NCBI GenBank assembly: GCA_005887895.1
Contig: VBPC01000124.1
Location: 1 to 34,295, forward strand
Source of the DNA: Candidatus Rokuibacteriota bacterium
GTDB taxonomy: Bacteria > Methylomirabilota > Methylomirabilia > Rokubacteriales > CSP1-6
DNA: 34,295 nucleotides
Direction of reading: 5' to 3'
Position 1 is the first letter of the stretch. Each line of letters starts with the position of its first letter. Positions 16,954-25,564 of this stretch are shown piece by piece. The notes beneath the pieces were generated by a model. It was not told the DNA's origin. It made no database searches and saw nothing but the letters and a program-made list of their open reading frames with translations. The position numbers and the translations under genes were made by a program.

Positions 16954-16979
16954 GACATGCTAGCCGAACGGCGGCGTCG

Positions 16980-17285
16980 TCAGGGTTCCGGCGACTCGAT
17001 CGACGAGGCCTGGATGTGATTGCGGCCCAGAGCGCCGGTCACGATGACGCGCGCGCCCGGCGCCAGGCGCTGATACTCGTCCTGCGCCACCTGGGAGAGA
17101 TCGATGTTGACGGCCACGCCGTCATCCGTCGCGACGACCATGGTTTGGGCGGCGACCCATGACACGCGGGCCGCGAATCGAACGGGGACTCCGTCGGCGG
17201 CGTCCGAGCCGGTCGGGAAGGCCCCGGACAATGTGAGCGCCGAGGCGACCGCGAGCACTACCATGCGAAGCCCGTTCCAGCGCAT
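16980..17285 (-). CDS. Small secreted protein, possible OB-fold
   Basis: A 101-residue product with a Sec signal peptide (hydrophobic stretch MVVLAVASALTLSGA, likely cleaved near SDAA). The mature part alternates short strands (VRFAARVSWVAAQTMVVAT, VAVNIDLSQV) and ends in LAPGARVIVTGALGRNHIQA, a pattern like small periplasmic OB-fold proteins with a G-x-x-V-x-V-x-G turn. It is not tied to a named family. ATG 17285 is preceded by GAGGGGGA. An open frame extends far upstream, but that part is antisense to other genes. It is transcribed toward the URO-D gene, 77 bases away. Confidence 0.7.
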   Translation of the reverse strand: MRWNGLRMVVLAVASALTLSGAFPTGSDAADGVPVRFAARVSWVAAQTMVVATDDGVAVNIDLSQVAQDEYQRLAPGARVIVTGALGRNHIQASSIESPEP

Positions 17286-17452
17286 CCTCGGATCCCCCTC
17301 AATCTTCAGACGTCGGACGCGGGCCCGAGATTCGTCCTCGTCGGCGAGGCCCGGAGTCGCGCCGCAGGTGCTGCCGTCTTTTCCGCAAGAATCCGGCAGT
17401 CGCCGGCGACCGGGCGACGCCGCGTCTCGTCCCAATGGTGGGAGGACCATCC

Positions 17453-17824
17453 ATGAGACGCGCTCTCGCTGGCTTGCTGGGCGCGCTGAGCCTCGCTGGA
17501 TGTGCGGGACACCAGGGCGCGGAGATGCGCTCCGCCGAGCAGGCGCTTGCCGCCGCCGGTTTCCAGGCGCGGCCGGCCGACACGCCCGAGAAGCTGGCCC
17601 AGCTGCAATCGCTCGCGCCGCGGAAGGTCCTGTGGCGGCCGCAGGACGGCGAGCTCCGGTACGTCTACGCCGATCCCACGAGTTGCCGGTGTCTCTACGT
17701 CGGCGGGGAGGAGCAATACCAGCGCCTCCGGCGACACGAGCAGGTGACGGTGGACCGGTTCTTCGCCGTCGAAGCCTCCAGGAACACGATCGACTGGGGT
17801 CTGTGGGAGATCCTCGGGCGCTGA
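17453..17824 (+). CDS. Lipoprotein, hypothetical
   Basis: A 123-residue protein with a lipoprotein signal ending in LSLAGC (Cys17). The mature domain starts with a helical part (SAEQALAAAGFQARPADTPEKL) and ends with YADPTSCRCLYVGGEEQYQRL, where two closely spaced cysteines could form a disulfide. The form of a helix followed by strands, with an AGF and Y-x-D-P motif, is common in small uncharacterised lipoproteins. GGAGG lies 7 bases before ATG 17453, which is chosen over an in-frame upstream ATG. It precedes mbfA by 19 bases, suggesting co-transcription. Confidence 0.8.
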   Translation: MRRALAGLLGALSLAGCAGHQGAEMRSAEQALAAAGFQARPADTPEKLAQLQSLAPRKVLWRPQDGELRYVYADPTSCRCLYVGGEEQYQRLRRHEQVTVDRFFAVEASRNTIDWGLWEILGR

Positions 17825-17843
17825 TGACGATAGACTCTGGCGC

Positions 17844-18977
17844 ATGACAGACGATCGGGCGGCGGCGGCGCGATACCTCGAGAACTGGCAAGGCGAGGTC
17901 GACAGCGCCGCGGAGTACCGCGCGATGGCAGCCGCCGAGCCGGACCCCAGGCTTGCCAGGGTCTACGCCAACCTCGGGGCGATGGAGGAAGCGCACATCG
18001 CGTTCTGGGAGCAGCGCTTGCGTGACGCCGGCGCGCCGGTCCCACCGAGGCGTGTGTCCTGGCGCAGCCGCGTGCTCAGCGCGATCGCGCGGCGGCTGGG
18101 CCCGGACCTGGTCCTCGCCACCATCGCCGCGAAGGAGGACGTCGACCAGAACTTCTACGTCACGCAGCCCGAGACAGCCGGCACCCGCATGCCGGCCCAG
18201 GAGCGCTGGCACGCGAAAGTCCTGGGGCAGCTCGTCAGGAGCCAGCCGCGCGGCCTCGACGGCAGCTTCCTGGCGCGCCTCGAGGGCCGGCACCGATCAG
18301 TGGGCGGCAACGCCCTGCGGGCGGCGGTGCTGGGCGCCAACGACGGACTTTGCTCCAACCTGAGCCTCGTCATGGGCGCGGCCGGAGCCTCGGTCGACAG
18401 CCACGGCCTGCTCGTCACCGGCGTGGCGGGGCTCCTGGCCGGGGCCTGCTCGATGGCCCTCGGCGAGTGGGTGTCGGTGACGAGCTCACGAGAGCTGGCG
18501 CAGCGCGAGATCCGCATCGAGACGGGCGAGCTCACCGAGGACCCCGCCGGCGAGGGCGACGAGCTGAAGCTGATCTACGAGGCCAAGGGGCTGAGCTCCA
18601 CCGAGGCCGACACGATGGTCAGGCACCTGCTCGCCGATCGATCCAGCGCCATCGATGCGCTGGCCCGCGAGGAGCTGGGCATCGACCCGTCCCAGCTCGG
18701 CGGCTCACCGGGGGAGGCGGCGGTCAGCTCGTTCGTGCTCTTCGCGATCGGCGCGCTGGTGCCGATCCTGCCGCTCCTCGTCGCGCGCGGCCCCGTCGCG
18801 CTGGCCGCCAGCGCCGTCGTGAGTGCGCTGGGCCTCTTCGGCATCGGCGCCGCCATCACGATCTTCACCGGCGCGCCGGTCTGGCGGTCGGGCGGCCGCC
18901 AGCTCCTGCTGGGCCTGGCCGCGGCCGGCGTGACGTTCGGCCTCGGCCGCCTGCTCGGCCTCACGCTTCGTTCGTGA
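17844..18977 (+). CDS. mbfA: MbfA-type iron exporter (ferritin-like domain plus VIT1/CCC1)
   Basis: A 377-residue two-domain protein. Residues 1-145 are a rubrerythrin/ferritin-like four-helix domain with metal-binding carboxylates (GEVDSAAEYRAM, GAMEEAHIAFWE). Residues 150-377 are a VIT1/CCC1 membrane domain with five predicted helices (LRAAVLGANDGLCSNLSLVMG, ACSMALGEWVSVTSSREL). This Er-VIT1 architecture is that of MbfA, the inner-membrane Fe(II)/Mn(II) exporter of Bradyrhizobium and Agrobacterium that protects against iron and peroxide stress. The VIT1 domain is complete and full length. No Irr or Fur box was identified upstream. Dps and a dihaem peroxidase-like gene follow 1-3 kb downstream on the same strand. 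Confidence 0.9.
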   Translation: MTDDRAAAARYLENWQGEVDSAAEYRAMAAAEPDPRLARVYANLGAMEEAHIAFWEQRLRDAGAPVPPRRVSWRSRVLSAIARRLGPDLVLATIAAKEDVDQNFYVTQPETAGTRMPAQERWHAKVLGQLVRSQPRGLDGSFLARLEGRHRSVGGNALRAAVLGANDGLCSNLSLVMGAAGASVDSHGLLVTGVAGLLAGACSMALGEWVSVTSSRELAQREIRIETGELTEDPAGEGDELKLIYEAKGLSSTEADTMVRHLLADRSSAIDALAREELGIDPSQLGGSPGEAAVSSFVLFAIGALVPILPLLVARGPVALAASAVVSALGLFGIGAAITIFTGAPVWRSGGRQLLLGLAAAGVTFGLGRLLGLTLRS

Positions 18978-19199
18978 ACCACAGCCGATACGATCAGTTT
19001 CCCCTGGACTTGAACGGGGTGCCGGGCTAGGCGGGGGGCCGGGAACGATGACCAGGTAGCGACGCCACGCTGGTGGGCGCCGTCGCGGTCGTGGCCGGGC
19101 CGCCCGCCGCCGGCACGAGCGAGACGTGCGGGCATGCGACCGTGGGGTGGCCGCGCGCATCGCAAGCACAGACGGAGGCACCGAAGGGAAGGCGCGGCG

Positions 19200-19415
19200 A
19201 TGACGCTCTGTCCGTACTGCGGTCACTCGACGTTCGGCTCCGGCGCGCTATGTGCGTACCACACGAACCCGGATGGTCGAGACGACTGGGCGACGGGTAA
19301 CCGGGCCATGTGTGACTACGTCCACCGTCGGATCGTCGGTCCCGGACGGCGGGCGCGCACGCGTAGCCCCTTCGAGGTCGTGGTCCACGACCTCCAGACG
19401 CCCCTGGTGACCTAG
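19200..19415 (+). CDS. Small protein with zinc-ribbon-like N-terminus, hypothetical
   Basis: A 71-residue reading frame that starts MTLCPYCGHSTFGSGALC and continues CAYHTNPDG. The CPYC, C and H residues look like a half or treble-clef zinc site, and the rest is basic. ATG 19200 is preceded by GAAGGGAAGG. No family is recognised, so the call depends on the Cys pattern. The 222 bases before it (18978-19199) hold no convincing gene, only a weak CCCC/GGGG pairing after mbfA. Confidence 0.45.
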   Translation: MTLCPYCGHSTFGSGALCAYHTNPDGRDDWATGNRAMCDYVHRRIVGPGRRARTRSPFEVVVHDLQTPLVT

Positions 19416-19458
19416 CCCGGTCGGCCGCAACCCTGACCCCGCCGGCGCCGTCCCAACG

Positions 19459-19755
19459 GTGATGGCTCAGACATCCGGCGGTCTTCCGGGGGCCACGCTG
19501 CGACGCGTGGTCGAGCACATCAACAGCAACGTTCACCGCGGGCCGCGGCTGGCGGAGCTGAGCGCGCTGGCGCACCTGAGCGTGTTCCACTTTGCGCGGC
19601 TCTTCAAGCTGAGCACGGGCCTGCCGCCGGCGGTCGCGCGGGGCGTGGGGTTCCGGACGGCGAGTCATTTCACCAGCGCGTTCCAGCGGGCCACCGGCCT
19701 CACGCCGAGCGCCTATCGCGCCCAGCGCGCGTCCGTGCTCACGGATTCTTGCTGA
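19459..19755 (+). pseudogene. AraC-type regulator with internal deletion
   Basis: The 98-residue product is an AraC DNA-binding domain lacking its middle. It begins like the first helix-turn-helix (VVEHINSNV, LAELSALAHLSVFHFARLFK, LSTGLPP) and then jumps directly to the second (VARGVGFRTASHFTSAFQRATG, LTPSAYR). Compared with the intact AraC protein at 29939 in this window, which is otherwise very similar, about 24 residues between LPP and VGFRT are gone. The frame is kept. That segment holds the linker helix and the first helices of the second HTH, so DNA binding is unlikely. The junction lies near base 19630. It sits just upstream of the dihaem peroxidase-like gene it may once have controlled. 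Confidence 0.7.
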
Positions 19756-19836
19756 AAATCGAGCGCCCGAGCGCCGCCGCCTCGTTCTCGCCGTCTGAGG
19801 GAATGCGAGACATCCACGCGGAACGGAGGTGCGGCG

Positions 19837-21243
19837 ATGCGTCGGACCGTGGTCGTGCTGGCGTCGGGACTGGTGCTGCTCGGGATGGTGGCAGGCGCGC
19901 GGGCCATGCAGGGTCCGGGGGCGGGGCCCGCCGGTCCGCCGGCGTCGAGCTACATGCCGGTGATCGAGGAGGCCTTCGGCACGGTCCTCGAGCGCATGCG
20001 GGCGGCCAAGCCGGAGATCGTGCGGCGTCAGCGCGAGCTGCTCGCCGCGCGCTACGATCTCGCCGATCGCCCGGTCGGCGACGCCACGATGAGCCGCGGC
20101 AAGCCGGTCCAGGGCGGCGTGCGCGTGAAGCTGCCGGCCGGCGCCACGTGGGACGCGCTGGCGGCGATGACGCCGGACGCGATCCGTGACAAGGGCGTGT
20201 TTCCCGCCGGCTTCATGCCGCTGCCGCACCCGAATCATCCCGAGGGCGGCATGGTGTTTCCCACGTTTCAGATCACCGAGGTCAAGCAGCAGACCGGCCG
20301 CGACCTGACGCGCTTCGATCTCGACTTCGATCTCCCCGACGCGTTCCTGCCCGAGTTCCCGGCGCCGATCTACCTCACCACGCGCCCCGACCTCGGCGAC
20401 GTCTCGCGCGGCCGTCTGGTCACCACCGAGAGCTACTACGAGCTCTTCAACGGGATCCTCAACCCGAAGCAGCTCGAGGGACTCCGGCTGCTGGTGACGC
20501 CCTTCGCCCAGCAGCAGTTCAATCTCACGGCGGATCGGCGCAGCGAGCGTCCGAGCCTCGGCGTGGCGTGCTTCGACTGTCACCAGAACGGCGCCACCAA
20601 CGGCGCCACCCACCTGGTCGGCGACATCCGCCCGCAGGAGTTCCGCCATCGCATCGAGACACCGACCCTGCGCGGCGTGAACGTCCAGCGGCTCTTCGGC
20701 TCGCAGCGCGGGCTGAAGACCGTCGAGGACTTCACCGAGTTCGAGCAGCGGGCCGCCTACTTCGACGGCGACCCGGTGATCGCCACCAAGAAGGGCGCGA
20801 ACATCCTGGAGCGGGGGAGCCAGATCCACGACATGGCCGAGTTCCAGGAGCTGCTGGACTTCCCGCCGGCGCCGAAGCTCGACCTCTTCGGCAAGCTCGA
20901 CCCCGCCCGCGCGATGCCGGCCGAGCTGCGGGGCCAGGCGGTCTTCTTCGGCAAGGGCCAGTGCGCGACGTGCCACACGCCGCCGTACTACACGGATAAC
21001 CTGATGCACAACCTTCGGGCCGAGCGGTTCTATCGGCCCCAGACGATCAACGGCATGATGGCCGCCGCCGACGGGCCCATCAAGACCTTTCCGCTCCGCG
21101 GGGTCAAGGACACGCCGCCCTATCTGCACGACGGCCGCCTGCCGACCCTCGACGACACCGTGGAGTTCTTCAACCTGATCCTCGGCGTCCAGCTGACCAC
21201 GCAGGAAAAGCAGGACCTGGTGACGTTCCTGCGGGCGCTGTGA
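19837..21243 (+). CDS. Dihaem cytochrome c peroxidase-like protein
   Basis: A secreted 468-residue c-type cytochrome. After a Sec signal peptide (cleavage near ARA, residue 23) it carries two haem-binding CxxCH motifs, CFDCH at 245-249 and CATCH at 376-380. The second is followed by the family pattern ending in RGVKDTPPYLHDGRLPTLDDTVEFF. This C-terminal block is typical of the bacterial cytochrome c peroxidase/MauG superfamily. The region before the first haem is longer than in classical CcpA, so the reaction may not be peroxide reduction. GGAGG lies 7 bases before ATG 19837. Dps follows 26 bases later, suggesting a shared peroxide/iron role. Confidence 0.87.
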   Translation: MRRTVVVLASGLVLLGMVAGARAMQGPGAGPAGPPASSYMPVIEEAFGTVLERMRAAKPEIVRRQRELLAARYDLADRPVGDATMSRGKPVQGGVRVKLPAGATWDALAAMTPDAIRDKGVFPAGFMPLPHPNHPEGGMVFPTFQITEVKQQTGRDLTRFDLDFDLPDAFLPEFPAPIYLTTRPDLGDVSRGRLVTTESYYELFNGILNPKQLEGLRLLVTPFAQQQFNLTADRRSERPSLGVACFDCHQNGATNGATHLVGDIRPQEFRHRIETPTLRGVNVQRLFGSQRGLKTVEDFTEFEQRAAYFDGDPVIATKKGANILERGSQIHDMAEFQELLDFPPAPKLDLFGKLDPARAMPAELRGQAVFFGKGQCATCHTPPYYTDNLMHNLRAERFYRPQTINGMMAAADGPIKTFPLRGVKDTPPYLHDGRLPTLDDTVEFFNLILGVQLTTQEKQDLVTFLRAL

Positions 21244-21269
21244 GGGCGCCGACAGAAAGAAGGAGAACC

Positions 21270-21803
21270 ATGATCAGCAAGCCGGAGCGCGCAGCGACGA
21301 ACGGACGGGTCACGAGATTCCCCATCGCGCTCGACGTCGCCGTCTGCGCGGCCAGCGTCGAGAATCTCAACCAGCTGCTGGCCGACACCATCAGCCTGCG
21401 GGATCTCTACAAGAAGCACCACTGGCAGGTGAGCGGCCCGACCTTCTATCAGCTTCACCTGCTCTTCGACAAGCACTTCGGCGAGCAGAGCGAGCTGGTG
21501 GACGAGATCGCCGAGCGGATCCAGACGCTGGGCGGCGTGAGCATCGCCGTGGCCCACGACGTGGCGGAGACGACCCTGATCCCGCGGGCCCCCCGCGCCC
21601 GCGACGAGGCGTCGGTGCAGATCACGCGGCTGCTACACGCGCACGAGATCGTCCTGGACGAGGCGCGGGCGATGGCCCGCCAGGCGGCCGCGGCCGGCGA
21701 CGACGGCACCAATGATCTCCTGGTGAGCGATGTCATCCGCACGAACGAGCGGCAGGTCTGGTTCATCGCCGAGCATCTCGTCGGCGACGGAGCGGGGCGA
21801 TGA
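21270..21803 (+). CDS. dps: Dps family ferritin-like protein
   Basis: Dps stores iron using H2O2 and shields DNA in stress. The 177-residue product has the intersubunit ferroxidase ligands His51, His63, Asp78 and Glu82 (KHHWQVSGPTFYQLHLLFDK and ELVDEIAER), with the same spacing as in E. coli Dps. The N-terminal 20 residues carry a few basic residues, which may contact DNA. AAGGAG precedes ATG 21270. The stop overlaps the next start (ATGA). Its position after the dihaem cytochrome and near mbfA fits an iron/peroxide defence group. Confidence 0.95.
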   Translation: MISKPERAATNGRVTRFPIALDVAVCAASVENLNQLLADTISLRDLYKKHHWQVSGPTFYQLHLLFDKHFGEQSELVDEIAERIQTLGGVSIAVAHDVAETTLIPRAPRARDEASVQITRLLHAHEIVLDEARAMARQAAAAGDDGTNDLLVSDVIRTNERQVWFIAEHLVGDGAGR

Positions 21804-22183
21804 GGCGCGCGCGAGCCCTCCGGGCCACGGTGGCGGTGCTCCTCGGCGCCGCCCTCGCCGGGCCGGCGGCCGCCCAGACGCCGGCGCCGTGCGGCCCGTT
21901 CAGGGTGGAGTGGAACCAGGGCGAGCTGTCGCCGACGGCCGGCAAGCTCGAAGGCTTCGTCTACAACGACTCGGCATGCTCCGTGGCCGACGTCCGCATT
22001 CACGTGGTCGCCGTGGACGGGCAGGGCCAGCCCATCGCCGAGACGATGGGCTGGGTGTTCGGCGACATTCCGCCCGGGACGCGCGGCTACTTCGCCGTCC
22101 CGCTCACGAGCGGTCCCGCGGCCGGCTACCGGGTCAACGTCGTGTCGTTCGACGAAGTGTCGGGGCCGGCCGGCAGCCGGTAG
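21800..22183 (+). CDS. Secreted protein of unknown function, translationally coupled to dps
   Basis: A 127-residue exported protein with a Sec signal peptide (ALAGPAAA, cleavage before QTP). The mature part is a small beta-sandwich-like domain: GKLEGFVYNDSACSVADVRIHVVAVDGQG, then GDIPPGTRGYFAVPL, which resembles FxLYD-type domains. Two cysteines could form a disulfide. Its ATG overlaps the dps stop, so it is translated from the same message. Convergent with the kinase gene that ends at 22185, one base away. Confidence 0.8.
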   Translation: MRRARALRATVAVLLGAALAGPAAAQTPAPCGPFRVEWNQGELSPTAGKLEGFVYNDSACSVADVRIHVVAVDGQGQPIAETMGWVFGDIPPGTRGYFAVPLTSGPAAGYRVNVVSFDEVSGPAGSR

Positions 22184-22184
22184 G

Positions 22185-25100
22185 TCAGGCCGGCGTTTCG
22201 GAGCCGATCGGCAGGGTGAACTGGAAGACGGCGCCGTGCGCCTCATTGGCGACCGCCCACAGCCGCCCGCCGTGGGCCTCCACGATCGAGCGGCTGATCG
22301 CCAGCCCCATGCCCATCCCGTGGGGCTTGGTCGTATAGAAGGCCTGGAAGAGCCGGTCGAGACTCTCGGGATTCAGCCCGGGCCCCGAGTCCCGCACGGC
22401 GACCAGCACGCTCTGCGAATCGTGGTTGGCGGACGTGATCGACAGCTCGCGGGGCGCGGCGCTGACGGCGCTCATCGCTTCGATGGCGTTGATCATCAGG
22501 TTGAGAATCACCTGCTGCAATTGAATTCGATCGCCCCGGACGGGGGCCAGGCGCTCGGCGAGCCGCGTGTGGAGCGACACGCCATTGCCGTTCACCTCGC
22601 TGCGGGCCAGGGCGATGACCTCGAGGATGGTGGCATTGACGTCGAGCCAGTCTTTCCGCGGGGGCGCGTTCTTGGCGAGGGCGCGGATCCGGCCGATGAT
22701 CTCGCCGGCCCGATGGCCGTCGGCGATGATGAACGCGGCGGACTGCCGGGCTTCCTCCAGGTTCTGCGCGGCCAGCCAGTGCAGGCAGGCGGTGGCGTTG
22801 TTGACCACGGCGGCCAGCGGCTGGTTGATCTCGTGGGCGATCGACGCCGTCATCTCGCCCAGCGTGGCCACGCGCGTCACGTGAGCCAGCTCCGTCTGGG
22901 TCCGGCGCAACGCCTCTTCGGCCTGCTGGCGCTCGATGAACTGCCCGATCTGGCTGCCGATGATCGCCATCATGTCGAGCAGGTCCTGGTCGGGCTGCCG
23001 GATCTCGTGGCTGAAGAACTCCATGACCCCCAGGACTTCGCCGCCGAGCAGGATGGGGACGCCGAAGGCGGCGTGCAGCACGTCGCGGGCGGCGATGGGC
23101 GCCCGCAGAAAACTGGCGTCACGAACGACGTCGGGGATGTAGGCGGGCTCACGGTTGAACCACACACGTCCCGGCAGCCCGACCCCGAGCTCGAACGTGC
23201 TTTCGCGGCTGGCGGCCTCGAACTCCGCGACCTCCATCGATTCCCTGTGCCAGACCTCCACGAAGCGGAGCACGCCCGCCTCCCGGTCGGTGCGCCACAG
23301 CGCGCCCACGTCCCACAGCAGGCACTCGCACACCGCCCGGAGTATTTTCGGAGTCGCCTCTTCGAGCGTCGCGGCCTCGGCGAGGATCTGCGTCACCGTG
23401 TGCTGGGCCAGGAGGCGATGCTCGGCCCGCTTGCGCTCGGTGATGTCTTGCAACGTGCCGAACACGCGGCGGAGCTGGCCAGCATCGTCCCGCACGACGT
23501 CGCCCAGACTGCGGACGAACCGCATCTCGCCGCTGGGCCGGACCACGCGATATTCCACGTCGTACCGCGGCCCGCCCCCAAGCGCTTCCGCCACCGCGGC
23601 CGCCCGCCGCTGACGGTCGGCGGGGTGGAGGAACTCCTGAACCTCGGCAAAGGTGAGGGTCCGTTGCTGCGGCGGCAGCCCGAAGATGCGATAGGTTTCG
23701 TCCGACCAGGTGTAGCGGTTCGTCGCGAGATCGCGCTCCCAGTAGCCGACGTGCGAGATGCGCTGGGCGGCTTCCAGTCTCCGCTCGCTCTCGCCCAGGT
23801 TTCGAAACATGAACAGGCTCGTCAGCGCATCCTCCAGCCGCCGGCCGATTTCCTGGAAGAGCCGCTCCTCCTGGGGTGCCCAGATGCGCGGATAGGAGCA
23901 CTGATGCAGCCCCAGCATGTACGGGCGGTCCCCTTTCGGATGGACCGCCAGGGCGATCATGGATTGGATGCCGAAGCGCGTCGCCGTCGCGGCCGGCAGG
24001 GGATGTTCCGCCCCCGGACCGAATCGGACCGGACCGCCGGACGCCCGGGCGGCCCGGAACACCTGCGCGATTTCCGGATCGACCGGCAGGTCGAGTCCGA
24101 GCGCGAAGGCGCCCGGGAACTCGGGCCGGGTATGCTCCATCGCCACGTGGCAGGAGACCGCGTGCGGATCGCACGGATAGACCAGCCACGAACGGTCGCA
24201 ATCGAGGATCGACAGGACGGCCTCGAGCACGTCACTCATCATCCGCTCGAGGTCGTTGGTTCCCTGGATGGCTCGGTTGACGCGATCCATGCTCTCCAGG
24301 AACCACAGGTGCGCCCGGTGCTCTTCCTCCGCCCGCCGGGGTTCGGTCACGTCCATGGCGGTCCCGACGAACTGGACGAGATCGCCGGAGACGCCGAGCA
24401 CGGGATGGCCGACGGAGTGGATGCGCCGGATCGTTCCGTCCGGAAGCACCACGCGGTAATCCAGCTCGTAGTCGATCCGCTCCCGGACCGCGTTCTCGAC
24501 GACCTCGGCGGCCCGTGCCCGGTCCTCCGGATGAATGCGCCGATAAAAGTCGTCCGATGACGGTCGATCGGTCCGGGGATCGAAGCCGAACAAGCGGGAA
24601 TGTTCCTCGGAGGAGTGGGTGTGCTGTCCGGTGGCGACGTCGCGGGCCCAGCTGCCGGTATGGCTCAGCCGCTGCGCCTCGGCCAGATAGGTCTCGCTTC
24701 GCCGCAGCGCTTCGTCAGCGCGCTTACGATCACTGATGTCCTCGATGGTGGCGACGAACCCCGGCCCGATCCGGATTTCGAGACCCGAGAATCCTTCTCC
24801 GCCCTCGAGCCGGGCCACGAGCGGCGTCCACCGGTTCTCGGTCCTCTCCGGCAACAGCATCCGGCGCCCGACGATCTCATCGGCTTTCCAGCCAAGCAGG
24901 CGCTCGAAGGCCGGGTTGCAGCGCTGGACGGTCTGGTCCCCGCGAAAGAGCACGATGCCGACCGGGGAGGCATCGAGGATCGTTTGCAGCTCGGCGGTGG
25001 TTCGCAGCAATTCGCCCGTCCGCTCGGCCACCTTCAGCTCGAGCTCGTCGCGGGCTCGGCGCAGCTCGTCCTCGGCGCCGCGGCGCTCGTGGATGAGACG

Positions 25101-25559
25101 GGCGCTCTGGAATGCCGTCGCGGCGTGATTGGCCGCCACCGAGAGCAGGAGCTGGTCCGTCTCGGTGGGAAAGTCGGTGCGATCAGAGGCGACCGCGACC
25201 AGACCGCCGTCGGCATTGACACCGATGGGCATGACCAGACCACGGCAGCGCTCCCCATCGCCGCCGACGTCGGGGATGATCGCCTTGCGCGAACAGGAGC
25301 CGACCCCCGCGAGATGACGGTCCAGCCATTCCGGAAAGGCTTTCCACCCGTCGCCTCGCGTGACGTCGACCGCAGCACCGCCGTTGGGATCGCACAGGCG
25401 CACGAACGCGAACTCCAGGTGCAGGGACCCGACGAGCACGTCGGCCAGCCCGGCCGCGATGGCCGGCGGCTCTCGGCCCACCCACGCCGCCGGGATCGTC
25501 GACAGCGCCACCAGATCCCGGAGCGCGGTGCGCAGCCGGTGAATCTCGCCGGGGTCCAC
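22185..25559 (-). CDS. Large GAF/PAS sensor histidine kinase
   Basis: A cytoplasmic 1124-residue histidine kinase without membrane helices. Order: GAF (about 15-155), coiled coil (155-190), PAS (190-283), PAS (285-410), GAF (415-590), PAS (600-720), GAF (725-890), then HisKA with the phospho-acceptor His909 in SIAHEINQPLAA and an HATPase domain (LMINAIEAM, RDSGPGL, TTKPHGMGMGLAIS). The first PAS domain appears to lack one strand: GLEIR runs directly into GFVATIEDIS at residue 263, about 20 residues short of the usual fold. GTG 25559 follows the MEDS gene stop by 5 bases. The last gene of the minus-strand sensory block, it probably receives signals with that MEDS protein. Its cognate receiver is likely the one at 26345 (inference). 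Confidence 0.88.
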   Translation of the reverse strand: MDPGEIHRLRTALRDLVALSTIPAAWVGREPPAIAAGLADVLVGSLHLEFAFVRLCDPNGGAAVDVTRGDGWKAFPEWLDRHLAGVGSCSRKAIIPDVGGDGERCRGLVMPIGVNADGGLVAVASDRTDFPTETDQLLLSVAANHAATAFQSARLIHERRGAEDELRRARDELELKVAERTGELLRTTAELQTILDASPVGIVLFRGDQTVQRCNPAFERLLGWKADEIVGRRMLLPERTENRWTPLVARLEGGEGFSGLEIRIGPGFVATIEDISDRKRADEALRRSETYLAEAQRLSHTGSWARDVATGQHTHSSEEHSRLFGFDPRTDRPSSDDFYRRIHPEDRARAAEVVENAVRERIDYELDYRVVLPDGTIRRIHSVGHPVLGVSGDLVQFVGTAMDVTEPRRAEEEHRAHLWFLESMDRVNRAIQGTNDLERMMSDVLEAVLSILDCDRSWLVYPCDPHAVSCHVAMEHTRPEFPGAFALGLDLPVDPEIAQVFRAARASGGPVRFGPGAEHPLPAATATRFGIQSMIALAVHPKGDRPYMLGLHQCSYPRIWAPQEERLFQEIGRRLEDALTSLFMFRNLGESERRLEAAQRISHVGYWERDLATNRYTWSDETYRIFGLPPQQRTLTFAEVQEFLHPADRQRRAAAVAEALGGGPRYDVEYRVVRPSGEMRFVRSLGDVVRDDAGQLRRVFGTLQDITERKRAEHRLLAQHTVTQILAEAATLEEATPKILRAVCECLLWDVGALWRTDREAGVLRFVEVWHRESMEVAEFEAASRESTFELGVGLPGRVWFNREPAYIPDVVRDASFLRAPIAARDVLHAAFGVPILLGGEVLGVMEFFSHEIRQPDQDLLDMMAIIGSQIGQFIERQQAEEALRRTQTELAHVTRVATLGEMTASIAHEINQPLAAVVNNATACLHWLAAQNLEEARQSAAFIIADGHRAGEIIGRIRALAKNAPPRKDWLDVNATILEVIALARSEVNGNGVSLHTRLAERLAPVRGDRIQLQQVILNLMINAIEAMSAVSAAPRELSITSANHDSQSVLVAVRDSGPGLNPESLDRLFQAFYTTKPHGMGMGLAISRSIVEAHGGRLWAVANEAHGAVFQFTLPIGSETPA

Positions 25560-25564
25560 GGCTC

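Noticed and set aside
17399..17410. Palindrome GTCGCCGGCGAC between divergent genes at 17285 and 17453
   Set aside because: Too short and composition-driven to call an operator without another copy.
19027..21129. 700-residue open frame on the minus strand
   Set aside because: It lies antisense to the dihaem cytochrome gene, has the Arg/His-rich composition of a shadow frame in high-GC DNA, and shows no domain.
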